Notes: generated by a model not told the origin, from the letters alone. A stretch of 64,000 nt of DNA from a bacterium (GCA_035505375.1 DATJQV010000004.1:32236-96235); one strand, 5' to 3'. Shown: positions 33,182 to 42,667, counted from the first letter of the stretch. A program made the numbers and translations.

Positions 33182-34213
33182 TTGCCGGCAAATCTCTCCG
33201 CCGACTACCTGAAGGCCGAGGAACGGTACCGGGCCGCGACGACTAACGAAGAGAAGCTGGCCTGCCTCGAAGAGATGTTCACCACGCTGCCCAAGCACAA
33301 AGGAACCGAAAAGATGCAGGCCGACATCAAGACCCGCATCTCCAAGCTCAAGAAGGAGATGAGCTCCTCGTCGAAAGGCGGGGCCAAGCGCGCCGACTGG
33401 TTCCATGTCGAGAAACAGGGCGCGGGACAGGTTGTGGTCTTCGGCTCACCCAACTGCGGCAAGTCGGCACTCGTCAAGGAACTGACCGGTTTGCACACCG
33501 AGGTCGCGGCCTACCCGTTCACCACGACCCAGCCCGCGGCCGGAATGATCGAGTTCGAGGACATCCAGATACAACTCGTGGACACGCCGCCGGTATCACC
33601 TGACTCTCCGGCCTGGCTCTTTCACATAATGCGCACTTCGGACATCCTGGTCTGGATTCTCGACATGTCCGATGACGGCCTGCTGGAGACCACCGAGCAA
33701 ACCCAGGCCCTGCTCGACAAGGCGAACATAGCTCTCGCAAATCCAAAGTCCAACGTCGAAAATCTCAAGTCCGAAGTCGGACCGACGCCGGGAATCGACA
33801 ACCGTCAATCGGAAATCGTAAGTGCCAAGAAGTGCCTCCGCCTCGGCTCCAAGGTCGACGACCCGCAGGCCATGGACCGGCTGGCGATACTGCGGGAACT
33901 GATTGGCGACGTCGAGGTGCTCCCAGTCTCAGCCGAGCATCACACCGGGCTTGAAGAACTCAAGCGTCGCTTGTTCGCCATGCTGGGAATCATCCGGGTC
34001 TATACCAAGAAGCCGGGCAAGCCGGTCGAGATGCGCGACCCGGTGATCCTGCCCATCGGCGCCACGGTGACGGAAGCGGCCTATCACCTGCACAAGGACT
34101 TCGCCCAGAACCTCCAATTCGCCCGACTCTGGAACAACGCTGGGTACGACGGCCAGCGCGTCGAACGCGGCCACGTCCTGCTGGACAAAGACATCCTCGA
34201 ATTCCACGTGTAG
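33182..34213 (+). CDS. DRG/Obg-related GTPase with C-terminal TGS domain
   Basis: 343 residues. An N-terminal helical part (about 1-70) is followed by the G domain: G1 GSPNCGKSALV (about 87-97), G2-like YPFTTTQPAAGM, G3 DTPP (the usual DTPG Gly is Pro), and G4-like SKVDD (about 224-228). The TGS domain covers about 273-343 (IRVYTKKPGKPVEMRDP ... RGHVLLDKDILEFHV). Such GTPases bind RNA or ribosomes. Between G3 and G4 a 30-residue stretch (about 184-214) is made of repeat words (TCCAAAGTCC, CAACCGTCAATCGGAAATCG) read in frame. TTG start without Shine-Dalgarno; a repeat precedes it. Confidence 0.85.
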   Translation: MPANLSADYLKAEERYRAATTNEEKLACLEEMFTTLPKHKGTEKMQADIKTRISKLKKEMSSSSKGGAKRADWFHVEKQGAGQVVVFGSPNCGKSALVKELTGLHTEVAAYPFTTTQPAAGMIEFEDIQIQLVDTPPVSPDSPAWLFHIMRTSDILVWILDMSDDGLLETTEQTQALLDKANIALANPKSNVENLKSEVGPTPGIDNRQSEIVSAKKCLRLGSKVDDPQAMDRLAILRELIGDVEVLPVSAEHHTGLEELKRRLFAMLGIIRVYTKKPGKPVEMRDPVILPIGATVTEAAYHLHKDFAQNLQFARLWNNAGYDGQRVERGHVLLDKDILEFHV

Positions 34214-34505
34214 CTCCTCTCACTCCCTCCCCTCTGTGGAGTGATGTCCGAAGCCAGGATTGACGGACGGAGCACCGTCCGGCGCCGCGCGTTTCCACAC
34301 GGCCCGGGCACGCCTGACGTGTCTGCTCTGAGCGACCACCCCAATTCCGGAACGTCGGCCATCGCTGTGAACCGCAGACCGGCATCGTGTAGCCCGCGGC
34401 GAGGACGGACTCTCAAGCGGGCGGCCAGCAGGTTGACGGACGATACGGAAACACATTCCGCGGCCGGTCAAGATCGGAGAGAGCGACGGCCACGCCGGTT
34501 GGGTC

Positions 34506-34534
34506 TGGACAAGCTCGGGGCTGCGGTCTATTAT
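34506..34534 (+). promoter_or_regulatory. Promoter of the threonine dehydratase-like gene
   Basis: TGGACA (34506-34511), 17-bp spacer, TATTAT (34529-34534), 8 nt to the ATG at 34543. No Shine-Dalgarno. The -35 has one mismatch. Confidence 0.5.
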
Positions 34535-34542
34535 CTCACGCC

Positions 34543-35541
34543 ATGCAGCATGAACCGGGCCCGCAGCCCACGGGCTGGGGCGACCCACCGGTGAGCGCCC
34601 CGGCGATTGACGCCATCCGGAAGGCCGGTGAGCGGATTCGGGGCGTCGCCGAACGAACGCCGCTGCTCGCCTTCGGGGGCAAGGAGAGCGGCATCTTGCT
34701 GAAGTCCGAAATCGGACAGCCGACCGGGTCGTTCAAGATCCGCGGCGTCTACAACTGGGCGGCAGAACTCCCGCCCGAAGTGGTGCGGCGCGGATTCTCG
34801 ACGTTCAGCGCCGGGAACACCGCGCTGGCCCTCGCCCACTGCGCCCGGGTCTTCGGCACGAGCTGCCGCAGCATCCTGCCCGACTACGCACCTGAGAACA
34901 AGGTGCGGGCACTGCGCGACCGGGGAGTCGAGACCGTTCTCGTCCCTTTCCCGGACATGGCGGACTACATCTTCCGCGCCGGATGGCGGGAGGAACCGTA
35001 TGCCTTCCTGCATCCGTGGACCGAGCCGGCGATGATCGCCGGGCACGCGACCATCGGACTGGAGATCGTGGAAGACCTGCCCGACGTCGAAACCGTCTAT
35101 GTCCCGGTCGGCGGCGGAGCACTGGCCGCAGGCGTGGGCTGCGCGGTCGGAATGTTCAATCCCGCAACACGGATTGTCGGCGTGCAGACCGAATCGTACC
35201 CGTCGCTGGCGCAGAGCTTCCACGCGGGCAGGCCGGTCTGGATCGAGCCCCGCCCGACCATCTGTGACGGTGTCGCCGTGCCGTTTGCCACCGACCAGCT
35301 TTTCCCACTGCTGCAAGAGACCATCGATAGCATCTCGGTGGTATCGGAGACGCGAGTTCGGGAAGCCATCCGCCTCCTGGCGCAAAACCCAGGGCTGGCG
35401 GCGGAAGGCGCAGGCGCGCTCGCGCTGGCCGCTGCCCTTGACACGCCCCGGGAGGAACGCGGCACGACGGTCTGCCTGGTCACCGGCGGCAATATCCCCG
35501 CGCCCCTGCTCGACGAGATACTGGCCGCAGCGCCGGCGTGA
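34543..35541 (+). CDS. PLP-dependent threonine dehydratase-like enzyme (fold type II)
   Basis: 332 residues related to IlvA/TdcB catalytic domains and serine racemase; no regulatory ACT domain. Seen: the PLP lysine in GSFKIRG (about residue 65), SAGNTALALAHCARVFG (normally SAGNHAQG, so the usual His is Thr), VPVGGGALAAG (phosphate-binding tetraglycine-like loop) and CLVTGGN near the C-terminus. It probably deaminates or racemises a hydroxy amino acid; the altered SAGN(H) motif leaves the substrate open. Long antisense frames exist over this gene but are shadows. Confidence 0.82.
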   Translation: MQHEPGPQPTGWGDPPVSAPAIDAIRKAGERIRGVAERTPLLAFGGKESGILLKSEIGQPTGSFKIRGVYNWAAELPPEVVRRGFSTFSAGNTALALAHCARVFGTSCRSILPDYAPENKVRALRDRGVETVLVPFPDMADYIFRAGWREEPYAFLHPWTEPAMIAGHATIGLEIVEDLPDVETVYVPVGGGALAAGVGCAVGMFNPATRIVGVQTESYPSLAQSFHAGRPVWIEPRPTICDGVAVPFATDQLFPLLQETIDSISVVSETRVREAIRLLAQNPGLAAEGAGALALAAALDTPREERGTTVCLVTGGNIPAPLLDEILAAAPA

Positions 35542-36135
35542 GGCCGGAACAAGCAAGAGCAGAGAGGTCCGAAGCCGGACGACAGAAGACAGAAGCGACC
35601 GAAGGAGATCAACCTGCCGCCCGGTGGTACTGCAACGCTCGGGGATGGCGCGGGCGGTGAGAATCGGCCCTGAGTTCCTCATTCTTGATTCACTGTTGGC
35701 TCTTGCCCACAATGACTCCCCGGCCTCTGGACAGTCCCCGACATCGTCTACTGAATAGTCCATGAGATTGTCCGCTTGATTCCTTCGTCCATCGTCACGT
35801 TGGTAGTCTGGAGCACAGCATGGGGCATCGGTCATTTGCCCCCCGGCAAACCTTCGAGCAACGGACGACTTTGTCCCGCACATCGTTGGGACCTGGAGCC
35901 CGGCAGTTGCCGGGCAGGTTCCGGCCGAGGTGGCAGGACTGATTGCCGGCCGGCTGCTGCTCAGGTCACGTTCCGGGAGAACTCCGGCCGCAGTTCCGCA
36001 GATTGTCGCGGGCGCGGCTCGTCGAGCAACCTGTGTCAAGATCGCAGGTAGCCGTCTCGTCGGCATGGAACGATGCCGGGTCCGCATCCCGCGAAACGCT
36101 CTTCTCGGTCCCTGCTTCGGGTTGCCGGAAAACGG
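35542..36135. other. Intergenic region without recognisable gene
   Basis: About 590 bp. Short open frames are present on both strands, but none has a start with Shine-Dalgarno or promoter or a recognisable domain. A plus-strand stretch near 35870-35960 reads in a protein-like manner (PHIVGTWSPAVAGQVPAEV) but is interrupted, so it may be a decayed gene. Confidence 0.4.
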
Positions 36136-36163
36136 CCGCCCCGGCCGAAGCTGGCCGGGGCGG
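36136..36163 (-). terminator. Strong hairpin terminator between convergent genes
   Basis: CCGCCCCGGCC / GGCCGGGGCGG, 11-bp perfect stem with 6-nt loop. On the minus strand it follows the C39-like peptidase gene by 18 nt and is succeeded by CCGTTTTCC. Likely stops minus-strand transcription, possibly both directions. Confidence 0.7.
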
Positions 36164-36181
36164 TAGAAAGTCAGAGAAGCG

Positions 36182-38350
36182 CTAGTCGAGCAGGACCAGC
36201 TTGCAGGTCGGCTCGCTCGCGCCGCCGGCGAGGCGGGCGAAGTATAGCCCGGCCGCGACCTTCCTGCCGGACGCGTCGGTCATGTCCCACGTCATCTGGC
36301 TCGGTCGCGCCACGGTCAGTTCGCGGACAACGTTGCCGAGGGCGTCGTAGACCATCAGCCTGCTGTCCGGAGCGGCCACGCGGACGTCGAACCGGACGCT
36401 CCCCTCGTTGAGGCGGCTGACTGCCGGCACCGAGAACACAGGCAAGATGCTCGGCTGTTTCGCTTCCTCGACGCCGGAGAACATGGTGCGGAATGACCAG
36501 GTCGTGCTCCACGGACCCCAGCCGAACTGGTTGTGCCCGCGCACGAGCCACTTGTAGGTCTTGTTGTACGCGAAGAAGGAGTCCGGCAGAGGGCAGTGCG
36601 CCATGAGGCCGTTCTGCTGCAGCAGCGTGTCCGTGCCCTGCACAAACTTAAAGTGGAAGCTGTCACAGAGCGCGCTGCCGGAATCCACCACGAGAACGAT
36701 CGGCGGGCTCGTTATCAGTTGCCCGTTGGCCGGTGAGAGCTGTCTCACCTGCGGTTCGCGCACCGTGTGGAGGTTGCCGAACGTGCCGTCACCCGAGGTC
36801 ACGGTTGCGCCGTTGTACTGGGTCAGCCGGAGCCGCACCGAGTCACAAGTCGGTATGGACCCCGGGACGTACCAATGGTAGGCACCACTGTCGGCCACGC
36901 CCACGGCCGCGGACGTCCAGTTGTGTCCCTCGTCGGTTGACACATCGATGTCAACCTTCGTGCCCGGCGTGCCGCTCACCCAGGTGATGCGGCAGGTGTC
37001 ACCGTCGTAGAGCACTTCGCCCGAACCGTCGTGGTTATACTGGGTATCGCCGAGCGGGTAGGTGAGCCGGATGTCGTGCGCGTCCCCCACGCCCGGCGTC
37101 ACCGCCACGACGTGCGCGTTGCCGTAGCTCGCATGCTCCCACCACTCACCGGGTTCGTACCACGTATTGTGGACGTACACGTACTTGTCGGACCGATATC
37201 CGAATGCGGCAAGTGAGTGACCTTCCGGGGGCGTTCCAACAGCGTCCACCGACCAGACCATGGCATGGCCCGCGTTGACTGCGGAGGTGATTGTGGACCA
37301 GCAGTAGTCGTTACCCGAGCCGCCGTTGACGTTGGTCAGCGACCAGTCGTCGTAGTTGTTGTCCAGCGCGACCTGGTTCAGGCCGGGTTCTATCTGGTTG
37401 TACTGAGTGCCGCCGTAGGAAGTATCCGTGTGCATGTCGATGGCGCACTCGTACTGCACGTCCGGGATCTGATAGTCCTGCTCTCCCTCGACCGCGTCGT
37501 GACGCTGGAAGTAGTAGTTGACCAAACGGCCGGCCTTCTGGAACCGGTCAACGTATCCGCAGACCATCGCGCCCGAAGTCGGCGAGCAGCCGTAGCTCCA
37601 GTCATAGAACGGCGCGAGCAGGTAGTTCGGTACGAACGTCGAATCGGCAGGCAGAGAGGCGACCTTGGCGTCGAACATGTGGGCCCAGCGGCCTTCCGCC
37701 ATCTTTGCTACCGCCTCCTCGTTGCCGGGACACTGCCGGCGCAGTTCGGCCCGTCCCTGCGTCACGCAGCCGGCGAACGCCTCGCGCGAATCCCATTTCT
37801 TCTCAAAGTGCTCGCTCATCACCACGCGCCTGCCGGATGCGTCTTCAACCTCGAGATAGGTGCTCGGGTTAATGAAGTAGATGCGCGACAGGCGGACGCC
37901 CGCTCCGAGCGACGGCTGGGCGCGCTCCAGAGCGTTGGCCGCGATCGCGTAGTAGACGGAAGTGCCGTATCCAAAGGAGATAACCGGAGCCTGGTCCCGG
38001 CGTGCCGAAACCAGGATGTGGCCGTACTTCGAGTGCCAGCGCGACAGGTCGTGATTGACGGTCAGCGTCTTGCGCTCGGCCTGCACGTCGGCCGCGACCT
38101 GGTCGTATGCGGGGAACGACTTGCCGTCGATGCGGAAGTGAAACATCCACGCGACCGTGTTGCCGTTCTCATCGACGTACGGAATCGCCGCGCCGAGCTT
38201 TGCTCCGGGAAACTCGGCCGCGGCCCAGTTCAGGGCGACTGCCCGAACCGTGTCGAACGAAACGGCGTTGGGCGGAGTGGAGCCGGTCTCCGGCATCGAC
38301 ATCGCCGCAGAAAGAGCAAAAAGGACAAATAGCCCTGCCATCATCTTCAT
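36182..38350 (-). CDS. Secreted C39-like cysteine peptidase with sorting tail
   Basis: 722 residues. The ATG at 38350 is chosen for AGGAG 8 nt upstream. Signal peptide about 1-19, a pro-region with PepSY/FTP-like character (SFDTVRAVALNWAAAEFPG; GKSFPAYDQVAADVQ), then a papain-like C39-type domain: catalytic Cys in WSYGCSPTSGAMV (about 259), His in GHSLAAFGYRSD (about 375) and Asn in VHNTW. Fibronectin-like and binding segments follow (about 420-610). The last 85 residues are a FlgD-like tail (VYDALGNVVRELT; MTWDMTDASGRKVAAG) ending KLVLLD. Probably an extracellular or surface peptidase. Confidence 0.82.
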   Translation of the reverse strand: MKMMAGLFVLFALSAAMSMPETGSTPPNAVSFDTVRAVALNWAAAEFPGAKLGAAIPYVDENGNTVAWMFHFRIDGKSFPAYDQVAADVQAERKTLTVNHDLSRWHSKYGHILVSARRDQAPVISFGYGTSVYYAIAANALERAQPSLGAGVRLSRIYFINPSTYLEVEDASGRRVVMSEHFEKKWDSREAFAGCVTQGRAELRRQCPGNEEAVAKMAEGRWAHMFDAKVASLPADSTFVPNYLLAPFYDWSYGCSPTSGAMVCGYVDRFQKAGRLVNYYFQRHDAVEGEQDYQIPDVQYECAIDMHTDTSYGGTQYNQIEPGLNQVALDNNYDDWSLTNVNGGSGNDYCWSTITSAVNAGHAMVWSVDAVGTPPEGHSLAAFGYRSDKYVYVHNTWYEPGEWWEHASYGNAHVVAVTPGVGDAHDIRLTYPLGDTQYNHDGSGEVLYDGDTCRITWVSGTPGTKVDIDVSTDEGHNWTSAAVGVADSGAYHWYVPGSIPTCDSVRLRLTQYNGATVTSGDGTFGNLHTVREPQVRQLSPANGQLITSPPIVLVVDSGSALCDSFHFKFVQGTDTLLQQNGLMAHCPLPDSFFAYNKTYKWLVRGHNQFGWGPWSTTWSFRTMFSGVEEAKQPSILPVFSVPAVSRLNEGSVRFDVRVAAPDSRLMVYDALGNVVRELTVARPSQMTWDMTDASGRKVAAGLYFARLAGGASEPTCKLVLLD

Positions 38351-38491
38351 TAAGGCATTCTCCTGTTCATCAGGTTTACCATACAATCTACAATTCTAGA
38401 CGAGCCTTAGGCGGCAGTCAAACCACGGATCGGCAGCTCCGCCACCGCTGGCCTCTCTGATTCCTTCTAATCCTTTGACGCTGGAACGCAG

Positions 38492-39796
38492 CTAAGGAGT
38501 CAGCCGGAACCGGTCGCGCGGGAAGAAACTCGCCTCCCGCACGTTACCCAGGTTCAGAACCTGCTGGGTCAGCCGCTCGGCCCCGATTGCCAGGCCGCCG
38601 TGCGGCGGCATCGCATATCGGAATATCTCGAGGTAGAAGTCGAAGTTGGCCGGGTCGCCCCCGATGCGCTTGATGCTCTCGACCAGCATGCGGTAGTCGT
38701 GGATGCGCTGGCTCCCGGTTGTCACCTCAAGGCCTCGGAATAGACAGTCGAACCCGAGCGTAGACTCCTCATCCTCCGGGTCCGGCATCGTGTAGAACGG
38801 CCGTGCCTTGCGCGGGTAGCGGCTGACGAACACGAACTCGCTACCGTGGGTCTTGAGCGCGTAGTCGCAGATCTGTCGCTCGCCCTCCGGGTCGAGGTCA
38901 ACCATGTCCTTGGTGTCGCGCTTGTAGTCCTTGGCCAGGATCGCGAGCGCGTCCTTGAGGCGGATCTCGGGGAACTCGCCGGTCTTCGGCAGCTCGGCCT
39001 TGAGCAGGGCCAGTTCGTCCGCGCACGTCTTGCCGATGTTCTCAACCATCTGCTTCAGGAAGCCCCGCTCGACGTCAATCACGTCGGTGTACGACTCGAT
39101 GAACCCCATCTCGAAGTCGAGCGAAAGGTACTCGTTGATGTGCCGCGAGGTCGCGTGGTCTTCGGCCCGGTAGACGAAACCCGTCTCGAATACGCGCTCG
39201 AACCCGGCCCCGACGAGCATCTGCTTGTAGAACTGCGGGCTTTGGGCCAGGTAGGCAGTCTGCTCGAAGTACTTTATCGGGAACAAGGCGGTCCCGCCCT
39301 CAGTCCCGGCCGAGACAATCTTCGACGTGTGGATCTCGATGAAACCCAGCCCGCGCAGGTAGTCCGCAAACGTCCGCACGATCTCCGCCTGCACCTTGAA
39401 CGGCGCCGATATCTCCGGATTGCGCAGGCTGAATGCCCGGTGGTCCAGCACGGAGTCAATCTTCAGGTTCAGCTTCTTCTTGGAGCGGTTCACCTCGAAC
39501 GGCAGCTCGGCCACCGGCTCGGCCAGCACCTTCACTTCCTTGAACAGCAGCTCCGCCCCGCGCTTGGCCTGCGGCTCGGCTTTCACCGTGCCGTAGACCT
39601 CGACCAGGCTCTCGCGCTTCAGGTGCGACAGGTCGTATTTCGACGGGTCGAGAATGACCGCCTGTGCGATGCCGGTCCGGTCCCGGACTACGACGAAGGA
39701 GATTGAGCCGAGTTCGCGGACCTGGAACAGCCAGCCCACGAGCTTGACGTCTTCACCGATGTGCTTGGCGATGTCTGCCGCTAAGGTACGCTGCAT
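38492..39796 (-). CDS. aspS: Aspartyl-tRNA synthetase, archaeal/eukaryotic-like type
   Basis: 434-residue class II synthetase charging tRNA-Asp (possibly also tRNA-Asn). The N-terminal OB fold is followed by motif 1 (about 135-165), motif 2 with FVYRAEDHATSRHINEY (about 213-229) and motif 3 GGLAIGAERLTQQ (about 406-418). YLAQSPQFYKQ is the aspartate-binding loop. The length and absence of the bacterial GAD insertion domain place it in the archaeal-type group, which in bacteria is often non-discriminating and works with GatCAB. No Shine-Dalgarno; near-leaderless promoter upstream. Confidence 0.93.
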   Translation of the reverse strand: MQRTLAADIAKHIGEDVKLVGWLFQVRELGSISFVVVRDRTGIAQAVILDPSKYDLSHLKRESLVEVYGTVKAEPQAKRGAELLFKEVKVLAEPVAELPFEVNRSKKKLNLKIDSVLDHRAFSLRNPEISAPFKVQAEIVRTFADYLRGLGFIEIHTSKIVSAGTEGGTALFPIKYFEQTAYLAQSPQFYKQMLVGAGFERVFETGFVYRAEDHATSRHINEYLSLDFEMGFIESYTDVIDVERGFLKQMVENIGKTCADELALLKAELPKTGEFPEIRLKDALAILAKDYKRDTKDMVDLDPEGERQICDYALKTHGSEFVFVSRYPRKARPFYTMPDPEDEESTLGFDCLFRGLEVTTGSQRIHDYRMLVESIKRIGGDPANFDFYLEIFRYAMPPHGGLAIGAERLTQQVLNLGNVREASFFPRDRFRLTP

Positions 39797-39802
39797 GGCG
39801 CC

Positions 39803-39830
39803 AGTCTAGCCGGGTTTGCTGATGGGTCAA
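39803..39830 (-). promoter_or_regulatory. Near-leaderless promoter of aspS
   Basis: Minus strand: TTGACC (39830-39825), 16-bp spacer, TAGACT (39808-39803), 6 nt to the ATG at 39796. Confidence 0.7.
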
Positions 39831-39907
39831 GAAATCACCTCCGCCTGATAGACGAAGTGAGAGTTAGCCACCGCATAAATGGACACGAGGCGGCCCTTGG
39901 TGAAAGA

Positions 39908-40062
39908 CCCAATGTCCAAGCGCCAATTCCCAATCAATGCTCAGTCCACGAATGTCCAAGGCCTGACTACGTACCGAAGTTCCTGCATTGACTGGTCAGT
40001 AGGGCTTGGGGATTGGGGCTTTCCTCGTTGAATGGTCATTGGTGCTTGGGAATTGGTCATTC
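39908..40062. repeat. Family a repeat with inverted arms
   Basis: CCCAATGTCCAAGCGCCAATTCCC on the left, TGGTCATTGGTGCTTGGGAATTGG on the right, flanking a short unique centre. It occupies most of the gap between aspS and the YchF-like GTPase. Confidence 0.72.
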
Positions 40063-40075
40063 ACCCGAGCGCTGC

Positions 40076-40103
40076 TTGACTGCGCTCGGGTTGCTGCTAT
40101 ACT
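40076..40103 (+). promoter_or_regulatory. Promoter of the YchF-like GTPase gene
   Basis: TTGACT (40076-40081), 16-bp spacer, TATACT (40098-40103). The start codon is 93 nt further on, so a leader of about 87 nt is expected. I could not find a known riboswitch fold in it. Confidence 0.65.
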
Positions 40104-40196
40104 TCCCTCGCTCTGCCTGCGTCGGCGACCAAACCGAATCCGGCAGGCAGTAGTCCGCAAAGGCAAAACCGTACGTAGGAAAGCGAGACCTCTTCG

Positions 40197-41282
40197 ATGG
40201 TAATCGGCGTATTCGGCTTGTCGACCAGTGGGAAGACGACGCTCTTCTCGCTCCTGACCGGCATGCAGTTCGACCCGGCTATCCGGCGCAAGGACGGTGT
40301 AACCGGCACGGCGCTGGTCCACGACCCGCGCGTGGATGAGCTGGCGCTGATCTTCAACCCGAAGAAGGTCACGATGGCCAGCCTGACCTTTGCCGACATG
40401 CCGGGCTTCGACATCGATGCAACGCGCGGCGACAAGAACCGGGTGATGCAGTTCATTCAGACGTCAGACGCCCTGCTCTGCGTGGTCCGCGCCTTCGACA
40501 ACCCTGCGGTCGCCTGGCCGGCGAACTGCGAGACCCCGGCCCGCCAGCTGGATACCATTCGCACGGAACTGCTGCTGCGCGACCTCGCGGTGGTCGAGAA
40601 CCGGCTGGAGCGGATTACCGAGACCGAGAACAAACGCCACCGCCTGACCGACGAAGAGCAGAAGGAACGGAAGCTCCTGACCACGGTTCGCGAGAAGCTG
40701 GAGAACGAGCAGCTCGTCAACCGTCAGGAACTGACCCCGCTGGAACTGAAGACAATCGGCACGCTCGGCCTTTTCACAGCCAAGCCGATAATCATCGCGG
40801 TCAACATCGACGAGCACCAACTTGCGCGGAAGTCATACCCGGACCAAGACTACGTCCGGGAGCAGTGCGCCGCGAACGGATTTGCCTACATCGAGTTATC
40901 CGGGAAGATCGAATCGGAAATCAGCCAGTTCGACGAGGCCGACCGCGAGCTCTTCCTGCAAGAGTACGGCTTCACCGAGAGTGGCATCCAGCGCCTGTCA
41001 CGGGTCGTCTACGAACACGTCGGGCTGATATCATTCCTCACCGTGGGCGAGGACGAGGTGAAGGCCTGGACCATCAAACGGAACACGTGCGCCCGCGACG
41101 CGGCGGGCGCGATTCACACTCGGCTGGCCGAGACATTTGTCCGCGCCGAAGTCATCCCGCACAAGACTTTCATGACCGTCCGCAGCCTGAAGCTGGCCAA
41201 CGCACAGAACCTTGTCCGCCTCGCCGGCAAAGATGAGATAGTGAACGACGGCGACATCTTCCACGTCCGCGCCAGCGGCTGA
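40197..41282 (+). CDS. YchF/Obg-type GTPase or ATPase with TGS-like C-terminus
   Basis: 361 residues. G1 FGLSTSGKTT (about 6-15; YchF proteins usually have LPNVGKST), G3 DMPGFD (about 66-71), a long helical insert between about 115 and 190 (ENRLERITETENKRHRL to REKLENEQL), NID (G4-like, where YchF-type proteins have NxxE and prefer ATP), and a C-terminal YchF domain (RAEVIPHKTFMTVRSLKLA ... DGDIFHVR). The family acts on ribosomes and in stress responses. Divergent from typical YchF, so a specialised relative is possible. Terminator at 41307. Confidence 0.85.
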   Translation: MVIGVFGLSTSGKTTLFSLLTGMQFDPAIRRKDGVTGTALVHDPRVDELALIFNPKKVTMASLTFADMPGFDIDATRGDKNRVMQFIQTSDALLCVVRAFDNPAVAWPANCETPARQLDTIRTELLLRDLAVVENRLERITETENKRHRLTDEEQKERKLLTTVREKLENEQLVNRQELTPLELKTIGTLGLFTAKPIIIAVNIDEHQLARKSYPDQDYVREQCAANGFAYIELSGKIESEISQFDEADRELFLQEYGFTESGIQRLSRVVYEHVGLISFLTVGEDEVKAWTIKRNTCARDAAGAIHTRLAETFVRAEVIPHKTFMTVRSLKLANAQNLVRLAGKDEIVNDGDIFHVRASG

Positions 41283-41306
41283 CACCGAGGAAGCGATCTG
41301 TGGATT

Positions 41307-41334
41307 GCGGGAGCGCAGCTCCCGCTTCTCTTTG
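41307..41334 (+). terminator. Intrinsic terminator after the YchF-like gene
   Basis: GCGGGAGC / GCTCCCGC, 8-bp stem with GCA loop, directly followed by TTCTCTTTG, 25 nt after the stop codon. Confidence 0.75.
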
Positions 41335-41367
41335 ACGAGCAGGGCTCCCCCCCTGACCCTTGCGGGC

Positions 41368-41452
41368 CGACGGGGACACGTCCACGGAGCGACGCGAGTG
41401 ACGCGTCGCGGATGTGTCCCCAGTCTCACTGCCAGGGGACAGTCCCCGTTTT
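41368..41452. repeat. Family f repeat (GGGGACACGTCC / GGGACAGTCCCC)
   Basis: GGGGACACGTCCACGGAGCG and ATGTGTCCCCAGTC words form near-palindromes, with GGGGACAGTCCCC at the end. A relative is inside the permease gene at 43385-43530. Confidence 0.68.
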
Positions 41453-41485
41453 CCTCGCTTGGGCTTGAGCTTGTGCCTGAGCTTC

Positions 41486-42667
41486 CTACTCGGCCCGGAA
41501 ACGCCAGACCGCGACCGCGAAGAAGAGCACGGCGTACCCGGTGATGACTGCGGCCGGGACCAGGGTCGAGCCGAATTCCAGCCCGCGCAGCACGACGTTC
41601 TGGAACCCGTCCATCGCCCACGCGCTCGGCAGCAGGTGGCCGATGAAAGAGAACGTGCGGCCGGTCAGCTCCAGCGGGAACCACGCGCCGCCGCCCGCTG
41701 CGAACAGGAACATGGATACCATCGAGAGTACGCTCACCTGTTCCTGGGTCTTGGCAATCACGCCGATGAATAACCCCAGGCTCGCGACCCAGAGTGACAG
41801 CGCCGCCAGCACGAGAAGAACCCCGGCCGGCGCTCGGACATAGTCCACACCGAAGACGAGTTGCCCGAGGATGATGAGCAACAGGCCCTGAAGGAAAGTG
41901 ACGACGAACATTGCCAGCACATGTCCGGCGATGACCTGCGCGCGGGTGACCGGGGCTGAGAGCATCCGGCCCAAAGTCCGACTGCGACGTTCGAGCACCA
42001 GCAGCATCGCGGCCGTCATTACGCCGAAGATGGCAAACTGAACCAGCGTGCCGGGCGACGACTGCCCGAACCCGTTGGCAACGATGCGCTTCTTGGCCGG
42101 GGCCGGGCCGGTTGTCTCCCGCCGGATGGATAGCGCCGGCTCCTGCCAACCCGCGACTGCCTGCTCAGCGAGGACGGCCGCATTCGCGCCCGGCCCGATA
42201 GTTCCGGCTACCAGACGACCAACCCGCGCCGATATTTCGGCCCGCGCGCCGGCCGCCTCAACCGCCTGCAAGGCAACCTGCGCCTGCGGCTCGGTCTGGT
42301 CGCACACGACCTCCGGCGGAAGACCTGCGCCTGCGCTTTCAGCGTATCCCGCAGGCACGACCAGCACGAGGTCATAGCGACCTCGCCGGACCAGCTCGTC
42401 GGCCTTCCCTGACACGGCGCGGCCGAGTTGTTCCACCCGCACCAGCCCGCCTGAGTCAAGCAGCGCGGACACCTGCCCGCTCAGGGTGGTCGAATCGAGG
42501 TCACAGACTCCTACTACTGGCCGCGGGTCGTCATGACTGGGCCAGCGGAACGCGATGCCAAGGAAGGCGGTGAACGCTACTGGCATCAGCACAAGGAAGA
42601 TGGCCGAACGCCGGTCGAGCAGTAACTGCTTCAGGTCCTTGGCCGCGATTGCGAGAGTGCGCATCAT
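41486..42667 (-). CDS. ABC-2 type transporter permease, subunit 2
   Basis: 393 residues. An N-terminal transmembrane segment (about 18-38), a large extracytoplasmic domain (about 45-205), then five membrane segments (about 210-390) with the ABC-2 motif region RRSRTLGRMLSAPVTRAQVI. Typical of NatB/YhaP/YhfP-like exporters of antibiotics, lipids or ions. It lies 3 nt after the first permease gene and forms an export system with the ATPase at 44750-45691. GAAGG precedes the ATG. Substrate unknown. Confidence 0.85.
   Translation of the reverse strand: MMRTLAIAAKDLKQLLLDRRSAIFLVLMPVAFTAFLGIAFRWPSHDDPRPVVGVCDLDSTTLSGQVSALLDSGGLVRVEQLGRAVSGKADELVRRGRYDLVLVVPAGYAESAGAGLPPEVVCDQTEPQAQVALQAVEAAGARAEISARVGRLVAGTIGPGANAAVLAEQAVAGWQEPALSIRRETTGPAPAKKRIVANGFGQSSPGTLVQFAIFGVMTAAMLLVLERRSRTLGRMLSAPVTRAQVIAGHVLAMFVVTFLQGLLLIILGQLVFGVDYVRAPAGVLLVLAALSLWVASLGLFIGVIAKTQEQVSVLSMVSMFLFAAGGGAWFPLELTGRTFSFIGHLLPSAWAMDGFQNVVLRGLEFGSTLVPAAVITGYAVLFFAVAVWRFRAE

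Noticed and set aside
34531..36087. 518-residue open frame on the minus strand
   Set aside because: Antisense to the PLP enzyme gene with its clear domains and promoter; composition rich in Arg/Gly/Ala, no domain, no start signal. A GC-skewed shadow frame.
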